NCBI GenBank assembly: GCA_013400115.1
Contig: VXBP01002396.1
Span: 357,830 to 421,829, forward strand
Source: Rhinopomastus cyanomelas
Lineage: Eukaryota; Chordata; Aves; Bucerotiformes; Rhinopomastidae
DNA: 64,000 nt
Direction of reading: 5' to 3'
Numbering within the stretch: position 1 is the stretch's first letter; the number at the start of each line of letters is the position of its first letter. The translations under genes and the position numbers were made by a program. Below the pieces are notes generated by a model, which worked only from the letters and a program-made list of their open reading frames with translations, did not search any database and had not been told where the DNA came from. Positions 61,949-64,000 of the stretch are shown here, piece after piece.

Positions 61949-64000
61949 AACTTGCCAAGAGATATCACACCTCACCCATGGAGGGAAGAAATTTGCAGGG
62001 TAATTTTGAGCTGGGTGCCCATTTTGTCCCTCCAGTGCAGTGCTGATCGCTTTGCAAACAACTTTACTGACCTGTTCTACAGGGTATTAACCAGTGTGTG
62101 GCCTGTCCTGTGATCCTGCTGATGGAGGGTTTATCACAGCTGTCATGGATCACGCAGGGAATTCCATTTATAACTGTCAGGCTGGAGCACCGCAGGGCCA
62201 AATGCTTCCCTTCATTGCTTTTGCCAGGGTTGTGGGATGTGATTTGGCCCTAAATTATCATTTCTGTCAAATCAGCGTGACTGGAATTGAAAGGTTTCAC
62301 TTAATTAACTACATCCCCGGAACCCCTAGTGCTTTGTACATTAATGATGCCTTCGCTCAGACTAATGCTGGAGTATTTCTGAGAACATTACCAGTGTCAA
62401 CTTGGCTGCTGGGCATGGGGTAAAGTAATAACAAACACACAGCAGCTGAGGGAGAAGGTGAGAATAAATATCCCCACAGATAGATCCACTGCATTTAGGT
62501 AGTTGACTGTGTATCCATCAGAGGAAAATGTTGTGCTGTGTCAGCACCTAAGTGTGATGAAACAATTAATATATTTCCCAGGTTGGTAGGAGTTCAACTT
62601 CCCAAGTTGAGGACATGTGCTTAAATGCCCAGAGGAGTTACTGCACACACGGAGATGTGAAGTGGGTTAGTGAATGTGTGGAAACAGGAGACCAGTGTTG
62701 GAGCTGGTGGGCATTTCTCACACGGTGTTATTTCCTGCAACAGGCATGTTGGGAAGTCACATCCCAGGGAGGAGGTAGCTGCTGGCAAGTACTTGACTTC
62801 GTCATAGGAACCAACTGCTTGGTCTGTGCCATTTTATGACTTTACAGGCCACCTCCTTCACTGGGGGTATGAGAATGGGCATCTCTTCAGCATGAGCACT
62901 TGTTTCTCTGATGACTTGAAGTATGCAAAGCATCATTTGTAGTTTTTAAATTCAGAGAGCTGTAGCTAGATCTAGTGCAGAAAAGATCTTTGGAGACCAT
63001 TTATCTCAGTCTCCTGCTCAGAATAGGGATGTTTTTGAAACTGGATCAATTGTTCATGTAATTGTTTGCTTTGTGGTTTTGGTATCACTCCTGTTACAGG
63101 GCCTTTTTATTACATTTTGAAGATTTCTTACTGCTTCATTTGCTGGTTTTATTTCTGTGGAGGAGCTAATCCTTGTCAATAAAACCCATCCTATAGTGAT
63201 TCCAGGTCTACTGCAGAGTCCAGAGGTGACTTGTCTTTGTGTTTCTGGAGAATGTAGTTACTCTCTAGATGCTTTAAAGGCATATGACATTCTGTCCAGC
63301 AGATATTCCCAATGGATCAGAACAAACAGTGTCTGTGATATCTTGGCAGCACTCAGTGATCATGCAGAGCACTGCCCCAGGCTGGCAAAGCTCAGCAGAG
63401 CCACTGCTGCTGTAATAAATCCCATTTGAGGGATAGAAGTCTCAATCTTCAACTTTATAAAACTTTCAGAAAGCCAGTCTAGTGTTTGAGATTGTAAATT
63501 GTGTTACTTCTTTCACACTTTAGCTTAGAGATAAAATTTTGTGGTCTTTGAAATCAATTTGTGGTTATTGCCTCCCTGCTGCATTTCAATCCAGTGTCTG
63601 GGTTGTCCTGAGGCAAAAGACACAGCTCTTGGTGTCCCTTCGCACTGTTCTGGGTAAAATGTCTCACATAAAGAGCTTGAAACTTCTTGCATTGGCAATG
63701 AATAAAATGATCTGATGCTCGGTCAGCTCAGCAGTAGGATGTTGAACCCTGCTGTAGTATTTACCACAGCAGAAAATCCCACTTGATGTGGGATCCTAAT
63801 AGAGTTAAAATTCGAAATAGGTGGATGAGATTTTCATTGTCAGTAAATTTTGCCTCCCTGTCCACAGTCCTGGGTTCTTCAAGAAAAACACTGTTTCATT
63901 CAGCAGGTTTCTAAGAGTATCTCTACAAAGTCATAGCTGAGGTTAGTCCTACAGGCTCTGTGCAGCCTTGAGGCACTGGCTAGACAGAGGGTTAGTAGGG

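Larger units (their letters stand above)
60446..64000 (+). other. SLC35F4: SLC35F4 intron 3, 5' part (continues past window)
   Basis: Begins with GTAGGC after exon 3. It contains CR1 pieces at 61301-61374, 61375-61648 and 61885-61948, and a long open, repeat-free stretch at 62094-62423. The next coding exon is not present, so the intron is at least 3.5 kb. Confidence 0.75.

Noticed and set aside
62955..63040. Possible ancient LINE fragment
   Set aside because: Only a few CR1-like words (GATCTTTGGAGACCAT); too diverged to support.
63157..63429. GAATGTAG motif near 63250 as the next SLC35F4 exon (ECS...)
   Set aside because: The following codons do not give the family sequence and there is no matching acceptor.
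1..64000. CRISPR arrays, operons, rRNA, tRNA genes
   Set aside because: No repeat-spacer pattern, no cloverleaf with A/B boxes and no rRNA motifs found by eye; the sequence is a vertebrate nuclear genome.

Overview
This is vertebrate nuclear DNA, almost certainly from a bird. There are no prokaryotic gene runs, coding sequence is confined to short exons with GT/AG borders, and the interspersed repeats are dominated by CR1 LINEs ending in the avian-type ATTCTATG(A) 3' microsatellite. By my hand tally about 36 CR1 pieces cover roughly 11 kb, about 17% of the window. That is high for a bird and closer to CR1-rich lineages such as woodpeckers and relatives; the exact clade is inference.

The only gene I can support is SLC35F4, an orphan solute carrier 35 family membrane protein, on the + strand and running off the right edge. 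Three coding exons can be read: 42644-42719 (start codon, N-terminus), 56090-56278 (hydrophilic N-terminal segment) and 60148-60445 (first two membrane helices and the family signature). All introns are phase-compatible (1, 1, then 2), no in-frame stop interrupts the joined reading frame, and the exon 3 protein is unmistakable. Intron 1 is 13.4 kb and intron 2 is 3.9 kb. The rest of the transporter (further helices, C-terminus) must lie beyond 64000.

Layout: 1-42 kb is repeat-dotted noncoding DNA, either intergenic or an intron of a longer SLC35F4 transcript. It carries CR1 fragments of several ages, one nested CR1-in-CR1 insertion with a short target duplication (about 21.5 kb), and one minus-strand retroviral LTR (24075-25553). 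The LTR still has a TATA box, U3 direct repeats, a polyadenylation signal and an adjoining primer binding site complementary to tRNA-Phe. An 817-base assembly gap (40860-41676) sits inside a long minus-strand CR1. From 42.4 kb onwards the window is the 5' end and first introns of SLC35F4. Intron 1 holds the best-preserved CR1 reverse-transcriptase remnant (48799-49780).

No tRNA, rRNA, known miRNA, CRISPR or new biochemical system was seen. The items most worth following are the SLC35F4 5' exon structure with a symmetrical, possibly skippable exon, the upstream ORF, the LTR, and the CR1-associated assembly breaks.
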